Positions 46,980 through 55,812 of a DNA stretch of 59,467 bases are shown piece after piece. The notes beneath the pieces were generated by a model. The model had not been told where the DNA came from. It did not search any database and was given only the letters and a program-made list of their open reading frames with translations. Positions within the stretch are counted from its first letter, which is position 1; each line of letters opens with the position of its first letter. The position numbers were made by a program, and so were the translations under genes. Source of the DNA: Comamonadaceae bacterium (lineage in GTDB: Bacteria > Pseudomonadota > Gammaproteobacteria > Burkholderiales > Burkholderiaceae_C); NCBI GenBank assembly GCA_947476465.1, contig CANJQN010000012.1, positions 1 to 59,467 of the forward strand, written 5' to 3'.

Positions 46980-46987
46980 GATGGCTT

Positions 46988-48850
46988 TCAGGCTTGGGGT
47001 TTGAGGGTGAAGGCCAGTGGGCCGTCGTGCAGGGCTTGCACCAGCGCGTCGCGGTGCTTGAGCACCGCGCGTTGGTTGATCGAGCCCTTGTCGGTGACCT
47101 CGCCCTTGTCGATCGAGGGCGGCTCATGCATCACATGCAGCAAGGCCACGCGGCTGGCGCTGCCGGTGGACTCATGGGCCAGCGCATTGACCACGCTCTG
47201 GAAGTGCGCCTGCACGGCCGGGCTTTCCACCACCTGTTGCAGCGGCGTGCCCTCGGGCAGGCCGGCGAGCTGGCGTACCGCCGAGGTGGGGTAGATCAGC
47301 GCGCCCACTTCCCTGCGGTTCAGGCCGGTGACCACCGCGTCTTGTACATAGGGGGCGCCGGCCGCGATGATCTTGGCGCGCAGCGGCCCCACGCTCACGA
47401 AGGTGCCAGTGGCGAGCTTGAAGTCCTCGGCGATGCGGCCGTCAAAGCGCAGGCCGCGGTGCACGTTCGCTTCGTCGATCCAGGCCACCGCATCGCCGGT
47501 GCAAAAGAACCCTTCCTCGTCGAAATGCTCGCGCGTGACGGCCTCGTCGCGCCAGTAGCCGGGCGTGACATTGGGGCCCCGATAGCGCACCTCGACCTTG
47601 CCATCGACCGGCACCAGCTTGAGCTCCATGCCCACGGCCGGCACGCCCAGGTCGCCCGAGCGCACCTGCGCGCTGGTGATGTACATGGCAAAGGGCCCCG
47701 ACTCGGTCATGCCCAGGCCGGTGCCCATGACGATGCGCTCGCCGACCTCCCGCTCCTCCACCTCGTGCAGCGCGTCCCACACCGGCTGGGCCAAGGCCGC
47801 GCCGGCATAGAAGAACATGCGCACCCGCGACAGCAAGTTGCGGCGCAGCTGGGCGTCGGCCTTCATGGCGCTGGCGATCGCCTCGAAGCCGGTGGGCACG
47901 TTGAAGTAGACGGTGGGTGCGATCTCACGAAGGTTGCGCAGCGTCTCGTCGATCAGCGCCGGCGTGGGCTTGCCGTCGTCGATGTACAGCGTGCCGCCGT
48001 GATAGAGCGTGATGCCCACGTTGTGGTTGCCGCCGAAAGTGTGGTTCCAGGGCAGCCAGTCGACCAGCACCGGCGGCTCGTCGGCCAGCGCTGGAATGGA
48101 CTGCGTCATCTGCTGCTGGTTGGCGCACCACATGCGGTGCGTGTTGATCACGCCCTTAGGCATCTTGGTCGAGCCTGACGTGAACAGGAATTTGGTGATG
48201 GTGTCCGGCCCGGTGGCCTGCATCGCGGCGTCGACGGCGGGGGTGGGGGCGGTGGCCAGCAACTGTGCAAAGGAAGTGCTGACGCGGCCGTCCAACGTGC
48301 CCTCGGTGAGCACCACCAGGGCATCGGCGCCGACGGCGGCCTCGATGGCCCGGCCATAGCGCTGCGCGTCGGCGGCGAACACCAGGCCCGGCGTGATCGT
48401 GGCCAGCACATGGCGCAGCTTGTCGTAGTCCTGGCTGATCGTGGAGTAGGCCGGCGAGGTGGGGCACCAGGGGATGCCGGCGTACAGGCAGCCCAGCGAT
48501 AGCAGCGCGTGCTCCAGGTCGTTCTCGCTGAGGATCAGAACGGGACGTTCGGCGCCGAGCCCGCGATCGAGCAGCGCCTGGCCGATGCCGCGCGCGCTTT
48601 CCAGCGCCTGCCGGTAGCTGATGTGGCGCCAGTCGCCATGGCTGCCGTCGGCGTTCTTCACACGCCGGGCCATGAAGCTGCGCTGCGGCGTGGTCTCGGC
48701 CCAGTGCACCAGGCGGTCGGTCATGCGCTGCGGATACGCTTGCAGCGGCGGCTCGGATTGAAGGTATTGCACGCCGTTGGGGCCGTCTCGCAACAGCACG
48801 CGGTTGACCGGGAAGGCCAAGGGGCGATATCGGCGGGTGGTGGTCGTCAT
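46988..48850 (-). CDS. Feruloyl-CoA synthase-like AMP-forming acid-CoA ligase
   Basis: A 620-residue acyl-adenylate ligase, longer than usual and close to the FerA-type feruloyl-CoA synthases. It would activate a hydroxycinnamate with ATP and CoA. The P-loop motif is FLFTSGSTKMPKGVINTHRM. Other motifs are LPWNHTFGGNHNVGI, the GTGLGMTESGPFAMY region and FCTGDAVAWIDEANVHRGL. The C-terminal Lys region reads DKGSINQRAVLKHRD. It lies nine bases after the enoyl-CoA hydratase gene. Ferulate, p-coumarate or caffeate are all possible substrates. Confidence 0.88.
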   Translation of the reverse strand: MTTTTRRYRPLAFPVNRVLLRDGPNGVQYLQSEPPLQAYPQRMTDRLVHWAETTPQRSFMARRVKNADGSHGDWRHISYRQALESARGIGQALLDRGLGAERPVLILSENDLEHALLSLGCLYAGIPWCPTSPAYSTISQDYDKLRHVLATITPGLVFAADAQRYGRAIEAAVGADALVVLTEGTLDGRVSTSFAQLLATAPTPAVDAAMQATGPDTITKFLFTSGSTKMPKGVINTHRMWCANQQQMTQSIPALADEPPVLVDWLPWNHTFGGNHNVGITLYHGGTLYIDDGKPTPALIDETLRNLREIAPTVYFNVPTGFEAIASAMKADAQLRRNLLSRVRMFFYAGAALAQPVWDALHEVEEREVGERIVMGTGLGMTESGPFAMYITSAQVRSGDLGVPAVGMELKLVPVDGKVEVRYRGPNVTPGYWRDEAVTREHFDEEGFFCTGDAVAWIDEANVHRGLRFDGRIAEDFKLATGTFVSVGPLRAKIIAAGAPYVQDAVVTGLNRREVGALIYPTSAVRQLAGLPEGTPLQQVVESPAVQAHFQSVVNALAHESTGSASRVALLHVMHEPPSIDKGEVTDKGSINQRAVLKHRDALVQALHDGPLAFTLKPQA

Positions 48851-48859
48851 GACAGGCGC

Positions 48860-49633
48860 TCAGCTGGGCTTGACCTTGTTGGCGCGGCCGTCGAGAAAGG
48901 CTTTGACCCGCTCCTTGGCCTCCGGGGCGCTCTGGGCGATGGCCGCCATCAAGGCTTCGGTCAGGTAGCCGTGGTCCCCGGGCTGCTCGGCGATGCGCGG
49001 CAACGCATGGGTGAGCGCGTAGTTGGTCAGGGGTGCGTTCTGCGCCACGCGCTCGGCCAGTTCCAGCGCCTTGTCCAAGGCCGTGCCGGCGGGCACCAGG
49101 TACTGCGCGAAACCGGCGCGCTCGCCGTCCTGGGCGTTGTAGACGCGGCCGGTGAGCATCATGTCGGTCATGCGCGCAGCGCCAATCAGCTTTGGGATGC
49201 GTACCGCGCCGCCGCCGCCCACGAAGATGCCGCGCGAGCCTTCGGGCAGCGCGTAGAAGGTGCTTTCGTCGGCCACGCGGATGTGGCAGGCGGACGCCAG
49301 CTCCAGGCCACCGCCGACCACCGCGCCGTGCAGCGCCGCGATCACCGGCACCGGGCCATACTGTACGCATTCGAGCGCGCTGTGCCACATGCGCGAGTGC
49401 AGCAAGCCCTGGCCGGCATCGCGGTCCTTGAGCTCGGACAGATCGAGCCCGGCGCAGAAGTGGTCGCCTTCACCGGCCAGCACGGCGGCGCCGACGGTGG
49501 CGGGCAGCGTCTCGAAGATATGGCGCAGGGCCAGCACCAGTGAATCGGACAGCGCATTGCGCTTGGACGGGCGAGTCAGCCGCACCACGGCAACCGCGCC
49601 GCGGATGTCCAGGTGGATGTCTGGTGAAGTCAT
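48860..49633 (-). CDS. Enoyl-CoA hydratase/isomerase (crotonase) family protein
   Basis: A 257-residue crotonase. The start LDIRGAVAVVRLTRPSKRNA and the oxyanion-hole segments DHFCAGLDLSEL and HGAVVGGGLELASACHIRV are clear. EGSRGIFVGGGGAVRIPKLIG holds the position of the second acid. It differs in sequence from the vanillin-forming feruloyl-CoA hydratase/aldolase (Ech) as I remember it, and no vanillin dehydrogenase is nearby. A plain hydratase acting before a 3-hydroxyacyl-CoA dehydrogenase is more likely. The ATG at 49633 is used. It is divergent from the amidohydrolase. Confidence 0.85.
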   Translation of the reverse strand: MTSPDIHLDIRGAVAVVRLTRPSKRNALSDSLVLALRHIFETLPATVGAAVLAGEGDHFCAGLDLSELKDRDAGQGLLHSRMWHSALECVQYGPVPVIAALHGAVVGGGLELASACHIRVADESTFYALPEGSRGIFVGGGGAVRIPKLIGAARMTDMMLTGRVYNAQDGERAGFAQYLVPAGTALDKALELAERVAQNAPLTNYALTHALPRIAEQPGDHGYLTEALMAAIAQSAPEAKERVKAFLDGRANKVKPS

Positions 49634-49660
49634 GGAAGCTTTCTTTGCAAGGCGCAAATT

Positions 49661-49675
49661 GTTATTTAAGATAAC
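49661..49675. promoter_or_regulatory. AT-rich palindrome in the hydratase/amidohydrolase divergent promoter
   Basis: GTTAT and ATAAC (49661-49665 and 49671-49675) flank TTAAG in the 90-bp region between the divergent hydratase and amidohydrolase genes. The AT-rich stretch could hold both -10 elements. It is a candidate regulator site, possibly for the MarR protein, although it differs from the GGTATACC sites. An AGGAG ribosome-binding site follows at about 49710 for the amidohydrolase. Confidence 0.35.
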
Positions 49676-49723
49676 CAAATCGGCCTTCAAGGCTGCTAGT
49701 GTTTACCCTAGGAGACTGTCCTG

Positions 49724-50587
49724 ATGGACCACAAGAACCTCATCGCGATCGACATCCACACGCACGCTGAAGTCAGCTGCCGCAACCCCTTCGACAACTA
49801 CGGGGAGGAGTACGACCGCGCGGCCGACAAGTACTTCGGATCGAACCGCCGGCCGACCATCGCCGAGACCATTGCCTACTACCGCGAGCGCAAGCTGGGG
49901 TTGGTGATGTTCACGGTGGACAGCGAGTCCCAACTGGGCCGCCGCCGCATCCCCAACGAGGAGATCGCGCAGGCCGCCCGCGACAACAGTGACATGATGG
50001 TGGCCTTCGCCAGCATCGATCCGCACAAGGGAAAGATGGGCGCCCGCGAGGCCGAGCGGCTGATCAAGCAGGAGGGTGTCAAGGGCTTCAAATTCCACCC
50101 CACCGTGCAGGGCTACCACCCTTACGACAAGATGGCCTGGCCCATCTACGAGGTCATCGACGCGCACAAGCTGCCGGCGATCTTTCACACCGGGCACAGC
50201 GGCATCGGCTCAGGCATGCGCTGCGGCGGCGGCCTGCGCCTGGCCTACAGCAACCCCATGCATCTGGACGACGTGGCGATCGACTTCCCCGACATGCAGA
50301 TCGTGATGGCGCACCCGAGCTTTCCCTGGCAGGACGAGGCCCTGTCTGTTGCAACGCACAAGCCCAACGTGTGGATCGATCTTTCGGGCTGGAGCCCCAA
50401 GTACTTTCCCAAGCAACTGGTGCAGTACGCCAACACCCTGCTCAAGGACCGCATCCTGTTCGGCAGCGACTATCCACTGATCACGCCCGAGCGCTGGATC
50501 AAGGACTTCGAGGTGGCCGGTTTCAAGCCCGAGGTGATGCCTGGCATCCTCAAGGGCAACGCGGTGCGGCTGCTCGGCCTGGCCTAG
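49724..50587 (+). CDS. Amidohydrolase-2 family hydrolase, CouO-like by context
   Basis: A 287-residue metal-dependent hydrolase of the ACMSD/amidohydrolase-2 group. Metal ligands are visible: His12 and His14 in DIHTHAE, a His in PAIFHTGHSG, a His in IVMAHPSFPW and an Asp in LFGSDYPLITPERW. In the Rhodococcus p-hydroxycinnamate pathway, an amidohydrolase-family protein (CouO) hydrolyses the beta-ketoacyl-CoA to release the benzoate. The same neighbourhood (CoA ligase, hydratase, dehydrogenase, MarR regulator) makes that role likely here; direct evidence is lacking. It reads divergently from the hydratase. Confidence 0.85.
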   Translation: MDHKNLIAIDIHTHAEVSCRNPFDNYGEEYDRAADKYFGSNRRPTIAETIAYYRERKLGLVMFTVDSESQLGRRRIPNEEIAQAARDNSDMMVAFASIDPHKGKMGAREAERLIKQEGVKGFKFHPTVQGYHPYDKMAWPIYEVIDAHKLPAIFHTGHSGIGSGMRCGGGLRLAYSNPMHLDDVAIDFPDMQIVMAHPSFPWQDEALSVATHKPNVWIDLSGWSPKYFPKQLVQYANTLLKDRILFGSDYPLITPERWIKDFEVAGFKPEVMPGILKGNAVRLLGLA

Positions 50588-50676
50588 CACGCGCGCTGCG
50601 GCGGCGTGCACGATGTCGCCTGCGCGTTGCGCAAAAACGGCATCGAAAAATTGTGCGGCGGATGGAACCGAAACCC

Positions 50677-50705
50677 TTTCCAACTCTCTACCGTTCACCT
50701 ACATT
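50677..50705 (+). promoter_or_regulatory. Candidate prkA promoter
   Basis: TTTCCA (50677-50682) and TACATT (50700-50705) are spaced 17 bp. CTACATT resembles the sigma-S-type -10 CTACACT. In E. coli this operon is under RpoS control, so a general-stress promoter here is plausible. The match is modest. The rest of the 235-bp gap after the amidohydrolase gene shows nothing recognisable apart from a good ribosome-binding site before prkA. Confidence 0.3.
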
Positions 50706-50822
50706 GAACGCAGGCAGCGATCTACAAATGCTCAGGCAGGCACAGTCCCTGCCGGGCTAAAGTGGGTCGCGCCGACGGACGTTTCCGGGCTGTGCCGCCT
50801 GCTGGTGACGGAAGGAGATCCC

Positions 50823-52745
50823 ATGGATGTGATCCGCAACTTTCTGGCGCGTTATGAGCAAACGCGCGAGGAAGAAATGTCGCTCGAGGAATACCTGGAC
50901 CTTTGCAAGAAGGATCCACTTGTCTATGCTACGGCGGCCGAGCGAATGCTCGCGGCCATCGGCGAGCCGGAGGTGATCGACACCCGGCACGACTCTCGCC
51001 TGTCGCGCATCTTCGGCAACAAGAAGGTGCGCATCTACCCCGCCTTCAAAGATTTCTACGGACTCGAAGAACCCATCGAACAGGTGGTGTCATGCTTTCG
51101 CCACGCGGCGCAGGGGCTTGAGGAGAAAAAGCAGATCCTGTACCTGCTGGGGCCGGTGGGTGGCGGCAAGTCATCCATCGCCGAGCGCCTGAAAGCCTTG
51201 ATGGAGCAGGTGCCCTTTTACGCCATCAAGGGTTCGCCGGTGAACGAGTCGCCGCTGGGACTGTTCAACAACGCCGAAGACGCGCCCTTGATGCAGCAGC
51301 AGTACGGCATTGCGCCACGCTACCTGCAGCGCGTGATGTCGCCCTGGGCCGTCAAGCGGCTGGAGGAATTTGGCGGCGACATCCGCAAGTTCCGCGTGGT
51401 CAGGCGCTTCCCGAGCATCTTGAAGCAGATCGCCATCGCCAAGACCGAGCCCGGCGACGAGAACAATCAGGACATCTCCTCGCTGGTGGGAAAGATCGAC
51501 ATTCGCAAGCTCGAGTCGTACGCCCAGGACGACCCGGACGCCTACAGCTACTCCGGCGGCCTGTGTCTGGCCAACCAGGGCCTGCTTGAATTCGTCGAGA
51601 TGTTCAAGGCCCCCATCAAGGTGCTGCACCCGCTGCTGACGGCCACGCAAGAGGGCAACTTCAAGGGCACCGAGGGTTTCGGTGCGATTCCGTTCGACGG
51701 CATCGTGATGGCCCACTCCAACGAGAGCGAGTGGAAGGCTTTCCGCAACAACAAGAACAACGAGGCCTTCCTCGATCGGATCTACATCGTCAAGGTGCCC
51801 TACTGCCTGCGCGTCACCGAAGAAATCAAGATCTACGAGAAGCTGATTCAAAACTCGTCGCTCAAGGACGCAATCTGCTCGCCCGGCAGTTTGAGAATGA
51901 TGGCCCAGTTCTCGGTGCTCACGCGCCTGAAAGAGCCCGAAAACTCCAGCATCTTTTCCAAGATGCAGATCTACGACGGCGAAAACCTCAAAGACACCGA
52001 CCCCAAGGCCAAGAGCTACCAGGAGTACCGCGACTACGCCGGTGTCGACGAGGGCATGACGGGCATCTCGACACGGTTCGCGTTCAAGATCATCTCCAAG
52101 GTGTTCAACTTCGACTCCAACGAGATCGCGGCCAACCCGGTGCACCTGATGTATGTGCTCGAGCAGCAGATCGAGCGCGAGCAGTTCCCGCCCGAGACCG
52201 AGCAGAAGTACCTCTCCTACATCAAGGAACACCTGTCCGCGCGGTATGCCGAGTTCATCGGCAAGGAGATCCAGACGGCCTATCTTGAGTCGTACTCCGA
52301 GTACGGCCAGAACATCTTCGACCGCTACGTCACCTACGCCGACTTCTGGATCCAGGACCAGGAGTTCCGCGACACCGACACCGGCGAGATCTTCGACCGC
52401 TCGGCGCTCAACGCCGAGCTCGAGAAGATCGAAAAGCCGGCCGGCCTGTCCAACCCCAAGGACTTCCGCAACGAGATCGTCAACTTCGTCCTGCGTGCCC
52501 GCGCCAACAACGCTGGCAAGAACCCGGTGTGGACCAGCTACGAGAAACTGCGCACGGTGATTGAGAAGAAGATGTTCTCCAACACCGAAGACCTGCTGCC
52601 TGTGATCAGCTTCAACGCCAAGGCGAGTGCCGACGAGCAGAAGAAGCACGAGGACTTTGTCAACCGCATGGTTGAAAAAGGCTATACGCACCGTCAGGTG
52701 CGGCTGTTGTGCGAGTGGTACCTGCGGGTGCGTAAGAGCTCCTGA
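50823..52745 (+). CDS. prkA: PrkA/YeaG serine protein kinase
   Basis: A 640-residue PrkA (YeaG) protein, a kinase or AAA+ ATPase tied to stress and nitrogen-starvation responses. The AAA part holds Walker A LLGPVGGGKSSIAERL with Lys116. Conserved blocks include RIYPAFKDFYGLEEPIEQVV, FAIKGSPVNESP-like FYAIKGSPVNESPLGL, and the GFGAIPFDGIVMAHSNE segment. A strong AAGGAGAT site precedes the ATG at 50823; the upstream frame is not coding. The yeaH and spoVR genes follow, the usual partners. Confidence 0.95.
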   Translation: MDVIRNFLARYEQTREEEMSLEEYLDLCKKDPLVYATAAERMLAAIGEPEVIDTRHDSRLSRIFGNKKVRIYPAFKDFYGLEEPIEQVVSCFRHAAQGLEEKKQILYLLGPVGGGKSSIAERLKALMEQVPFYAIKGSPVNESPLGLFNNAEDAPLMQQQYGIAPRYLQRVMSPWAVKRLEEFGGDIRKFRVVRRFPSILKQIAIAKTEPGDENNQDISSLVGKIDIRKLESYAQDDPDAYSYSGGLCLANQGLLEFVEMFKAPIKVLHPLLTATQEGNFKGTEGFGAIPFDGIVMAHSNESEWKAFRNNKNNEAFLDRIYIVKVPYCLRVTEEIKIYEKLIQNSSLKDAICSPGSLRMMAQFSVLTRLKEPENSSIFSKMQIYDGENLKDTDPKAKSYQEYRDYAGVDEGMTGISTRFAFKIISKVFNFDSNEIAANPVHLMYVLEQQIEREQFPPETEQKYLSYIKEHLSARYAEFIGKEIQTAYLESYSEYGQNIFDRYVTYADFWIQDQEFRDTDTGEIFDRSALNAELEKIEKPAGLSNPKDFRNEIVNFVLRARANNAGKNPVWTSYEKLRTVIEKKMFSNTEDLLPVISFNAKASADEQKKHEDFVNRMVEKGYTHRQVRLLCEWYLRVRKSS

Positions 52746-52796
52746 CGGAGGAACCGGGAACCATTATTGAGAGTTCATAACCCATGACACCTTAAT

Positions 52797-52893
52797 TCCG
52801 TTCGGGCTGAGCCCTTCGACAAGCTCAGGACAGGCCCTGTCGAAGCCTTGAAGTAGCACTCGCGTGCCCTTCGACAGGCTCAGGGCGAACGGA
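52797..52893. repeat. 97-bp palindromic intergenic repeat between prkA and yeaH
   Basis: The outer arms, TCCGTTCGGGCTGAGCC at 52797-52813 and its near reverse complement at 52877-52893, match at 15 of 17 bases. Inside are CTTCGACAAGCTCAGGACAG and a second CTTCGACAGGCTCAGG copy, so the whole can fold into nested hairpins. The CTTCGACA-GCTCAG unit is a common dispersed repeat in Proteobacteria. It lies within the presumed prkA-yeaH-spoVR operon. Confidence 0.85.
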
Positions 52894-52912
52894 TGATGAT
52901 GTGTCGCCCAAT

Positions 52913-54241
52913 ATGAAAACATCAATAGTGTCCGGATCAAGCGACAAGGTGGGACGCAACGCGCTCCATCAGATCATCGATCGGCGGTTGTCTGGCAAGA
53001 ACAAGTCGATCGGCAACCGCGAGCGATTCCTGCGCCGTTACCGCGACCAGATCCGCGAAGCGGTGCGCAAAGCCGTTGGCGATCGCAGCATCCACAACAT
53101 CGAAGACGGCGCCGACATCAGCCTGCCCAAACGCGACGTTTTCGAGCCGGTGTTTCACCATGGTCCCGGCGGCAGCCGCGAGACGGTGCACCCGGGGAAC
53201 CAGGAATATCTGCGCGGCGACCGCATTGCCCGGCCGCCCGGTGGCGGCGGTGGCGGCTCTGGCAATGGCCAGGCCTCGCCCGACGGCGAGGGCGAGGACG
53301 AGTTCACCTTCCGCATCACGCGGGAGGAGTTCATGAACTACTTCTTCGACGACCTGGCCCTGCCGCGCCTGATCCGCACCCAGCTGCTGGCCGACGCGCC
53401 CGAGTGGAAGTCGCGCCGCGCCGGCTTCGTCTCCGAGGGCAACCCCACCAGCCTGCATGTGGTGCGATCGATGCGTGTGGCGCTGGGCCGGCGCATCGCC
53501 ATGGGCGGCGACGCGCGCGGCGAGTTGCGTCGCGCCGAGGAACACCTGGCGCTGCTCGAGGCGCGCCCCGACACGCCGCCGGCCGAGATCGAGGCGCTGC
53601 GGGCTGAGATCGAAGCCCTGCGCAAGCGGCTGGCGCGCGTGCCTTTTCTCGACCCGTTCGACCTGCGCTTTCGCAATCGGGTGCGCGAGCCCGTGCCCAC
53701 CAGCAAGGCCGTGATGTTCTGCCTGATGGATGTATCAGGCTCGATGGACGAGTCGCGCAAGGACTTGGCCAAGCGCTTTTTCATCTTGTTGTACCTGTTC
53801 CTGTCGCGGCACTACAAGCAGACCGATGTGGTGTTCATCCGCCACCACACCCAGGCCGCCGAGGTGGCCGAGGACGAGTTCTTCCATGCCACCGAGAGCG
53901 GTGGGACGGTGGTCTCCAGTGCGCTCACGCTCATGAACGAGATCATCCGCGAGCGCTACATGGGCAGCGAGTGGAACATCTACGGCGCCCAGGCGTCGGA
54001 CGGCGACAACTGGCAGCAGGATTCGTCCAAGTGCCGTGACCTGCTTGAGAACAAGCTGCTGCCACTGGTGCGCTACTTCGCCTACGTGCAGGTCGCCGAC
54101 GAAGACCAGAACCTGTGGGAGGAATACACCCGCGTGCGCGACGTCTATCCCCACTTCGCCATGCAGAAGATCACCTCCGCCGCGCAGATCTTCCCGGTGT
54201 TCCGGGAGCTCTTCAAGAAACATCCCACAGGAGCCACCTGA
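52913..54241 (+). CDS. yeaH: YeaH/DUF444 family protein (von Willebrand A-like)
   Basis: A 442-residue protein of the YeaH (DUF444) family. It shows IDRRLSGKNKSIGNRERFLR and the Gly-rich RPPGGGGGGSGNGQASPDGE region. The VWA part has the metal-site motif CLMDVSGSMDES, and AQASDGDNWQQDS follows. It has a helical, probably coiled-coil stretch around residues 195-235. It works with PrkA and SpoVR in stress physiology; the mechanism is unknown. The ATG at 52913 is used; a GTG at 52901 is possible and neither has a good ribosome-binding site. The N-terminus is some 20 residues longer than E. coli YeaH. Confidence 0.93.
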   Translation: MKTSIVSGSSDKVGRNALHQIIDRRLSGKNKSIGNRERFLRRYRDQIREAVRKAVGDRSIHNIEDGADISLPKRDVFEPVFHHGPGGSRETVHPGNQEYLRGDRIARPPGGGGGGSGNGQASPDGEGEDEFTFRITREEFMNYFFDDLALPRLIRTQLLADAPEWKSRRAGFVSEGNPTSLHVVRSMRVALGRRIAMGGDARGELRRAEEHLALLEARPDTPPAEIEALRAEIEALRKRLARVPFLDPFDLRFRNRVREPVPTSKAVMFCLMDVSGSMDESRKDLAKRFFILLYLFLSRHYKQTDVVFIRHHTQAAEVAEDEFFHATESGGTVVSSALTLMNEIIRERYMGSEWNIYGAQASDGDNWQQDSSKCRDLLENKLLPLVRYFAYVQVADEDQNLWEEYTRVRDVYPHFAMQKITSAAQIFPVFRELFKKHPTGAT

Positions 54242-55788
54242 TGCCCGCCACGCTGCAAGACCCTGCGGCCACCGGCGACGCGGCCGAGCGGCGCCTGCCG
54301 GCCGCCTCCGACTGGACGTTTGACCTCATCGACACTTACTTCGAAGCCATCCGCAAGACGGCCGAGCGTTACAAGCTCGACACCTACCCGGTGCAGCTCG
54401 AGCTGATTTCCGCCGAGCAGATGCTCGACGCCTACGCCTCGGTGGGCATGCCGGTGAACTACCGGCACTGGTCCTTCGGCAAGCAGTTCATCAGCAGCGA
54501 GAAAAACTACCGGCGCGGCCACATGGGCCTGGCGTATGAGATCGTCATCAACTCAGACCCCTGCATCGCCTACCTGATGGAGGAGAACACCCTGCCCATG
54601 CAGGCGCTGGTGATGGCCCACGCATGCTTTGGCCACAACTCCTTCTTCAAGGGCAACTACCTGTTTCGCATGTGGACGGACGCCAGCTCGATCGTCGACT
54701 ACCTCGTCTATGCCAAGGACTACATCGCCGAGTGCGAGGAGCGCCATGGCGTCGATGCGGTGGAAGAAATGCTCGACGCCTGCCACGCCCTCATGAACTA
54801 CGGCGTCGACCGCTACCGCCGGCCGCAGAAGATCTCAATGGTCGAGGAGGAGGTGCGCCGCAAGGAGCGCGAGGCCTACCTGCAGCAGCAGGTCAACGAC
54901 ATGTGGCGCACCTTGCCACGCACCCAGGGCAAGCAGCAGCGCAAGGAGCACCGCCGCTTTCCGGAGGAGCCGCAGGAGAACCTGCTGTACTTCATCGAAA
55001 AGAACGCGCCCCTGCTCGAGCCCTGGCAGCGCGAGATCGTGCGCATCGTGCGCAAGGTCGCCCAGTACTTCTACCCGCAGCGCCAGACCCAGGTGATGAA
55101 CGAGGGCTGGGCCACCTTCTGGCACTACACCCTGCTCAACACCCTGTACGACCAGGGGCGCCTGTCCGACGGCTTCATGATCGAGTGCCTGGCCTCGCAC
55201 ACCAACGTGGTGTTCCAGCCCCCCGTCACCGACAAGCGCTACAGCGGCATCAACCCCTATGCGTTGGGCTTTGCGATGTTCTGCGACCTGCGGCGCATTT
55301 GCGAGCACCCCACCGACGAAGACCGCGCCTGGTTCCCCGACATCGCCGGCAGTGACTGGATCAAGACGCTGGACCACGCCATGCGGCACTTCAAGGACGA
55401 GAGCTTCGTCGGCCAGTTCTTGTCACCGCGGCTGATGCGCGACTTCCACCTGTTTTCCATCGTCGACGATTCCGCGCAAAAGGATCTGCAGGTGTCGGCC
55501 ATCCACGACGACGCGGGCTACCGCCACGTGCGCGAGGCCTTGGCGCGCCAGTACGATTTGAACTGGCGCGAGCCCGGCATCCAGGTGTGGAACGTCAACC
55601 TGCGCGGCGATCGGTCCTTGACGCTGCGGCATACCCGACAGAGCGACCGCCCGCTGGACGACAGCGCCGAAGAGGTGATCAAGCACCTGGCCCGCCTGTG
55701 GGGCTTTCGCGTGCGGCTCGAAAGCGTCGACGCCCATGAGCGTGTGCTCCAACACTGGGAAGTCACGCCGGCGGTGCACCACGCGTGA
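54241..55788 (+). CDS. spoVR: SpoVR family protein
   Basis: A 515-residue member of the SpoVR/YcgB family. Conserved blocks are MPVNYRHWSFGKQF, YEIVINSDPCIAYLMEENT, the His-rich MAHACFGHNSFFKGNY, the metal-site-like MNEGWATFWHYTLLN and INPYALGFAMFCDLRRI. The family name comes from spore cortex formation in Bacillus, but in Proteobacteria it belongs to a stress module with PrkA and YeaH. The ATG at 54241 shares its A with the TGA of yeaH. Confidence 0.95.
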   Translation: MPATLQDPAATGDAAERRLPAASDWTFDLIDTYFEAIRKTAERYKLDTYPVQLELISAEQMLDAYASVGMPVNYRHWSFGKQFISSEKNYRRGHMGLAYEIVINSDPCIAYLMEENTLPMQALVMAHACFGHNSFFKGNYLFRMWTDASSIVDYLVYAKDYIAECEERHGVDAVEEMLDACHALMNYGVDRYRRPQKISMVEEEVRRKEREAYLQQQVNDMWRTLPRTQGKQQRKEHRRFPEEPQENLLYFIEKNAPLLEPWQREIVRIVRKVAQYFYPQRQTQVMNEGWATFWHYTLLNTLYDQGRLSDGFMIECLASHTNVVFQPPVTDKRYSGINPYALGFAMFCDLRRICEHPTDEDRAWFPDIAGSDWIKTLDHAMRHFKDESFVGQFLSPRLMRDFHLFSIVDDSAQKDLQVSAIHDDAGYRHVREALARQYDLNWREPGIQVWNVNLRGDRSLTLRHTRQSDRPLDDSAEEVIKHLARLWGFRVRLESVDAHERVLQHWEVTPAVHHA

Positions 55789-55812
55789 GCGTGCCGTGCA
55801 CCGAGCGAGGGC

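Noticed and set aside
48860..49633. Reading the crotonase as the vanillin-forming feruloyl-CoA hydratase/aldolase (Ech)
   Set aside because: Its sequence blocks differ from Ech as I remember it, no vanillin dehydrogenase is present, and an SDR remnant and a CouO-like hydrolase point to beta-oxidation instead.
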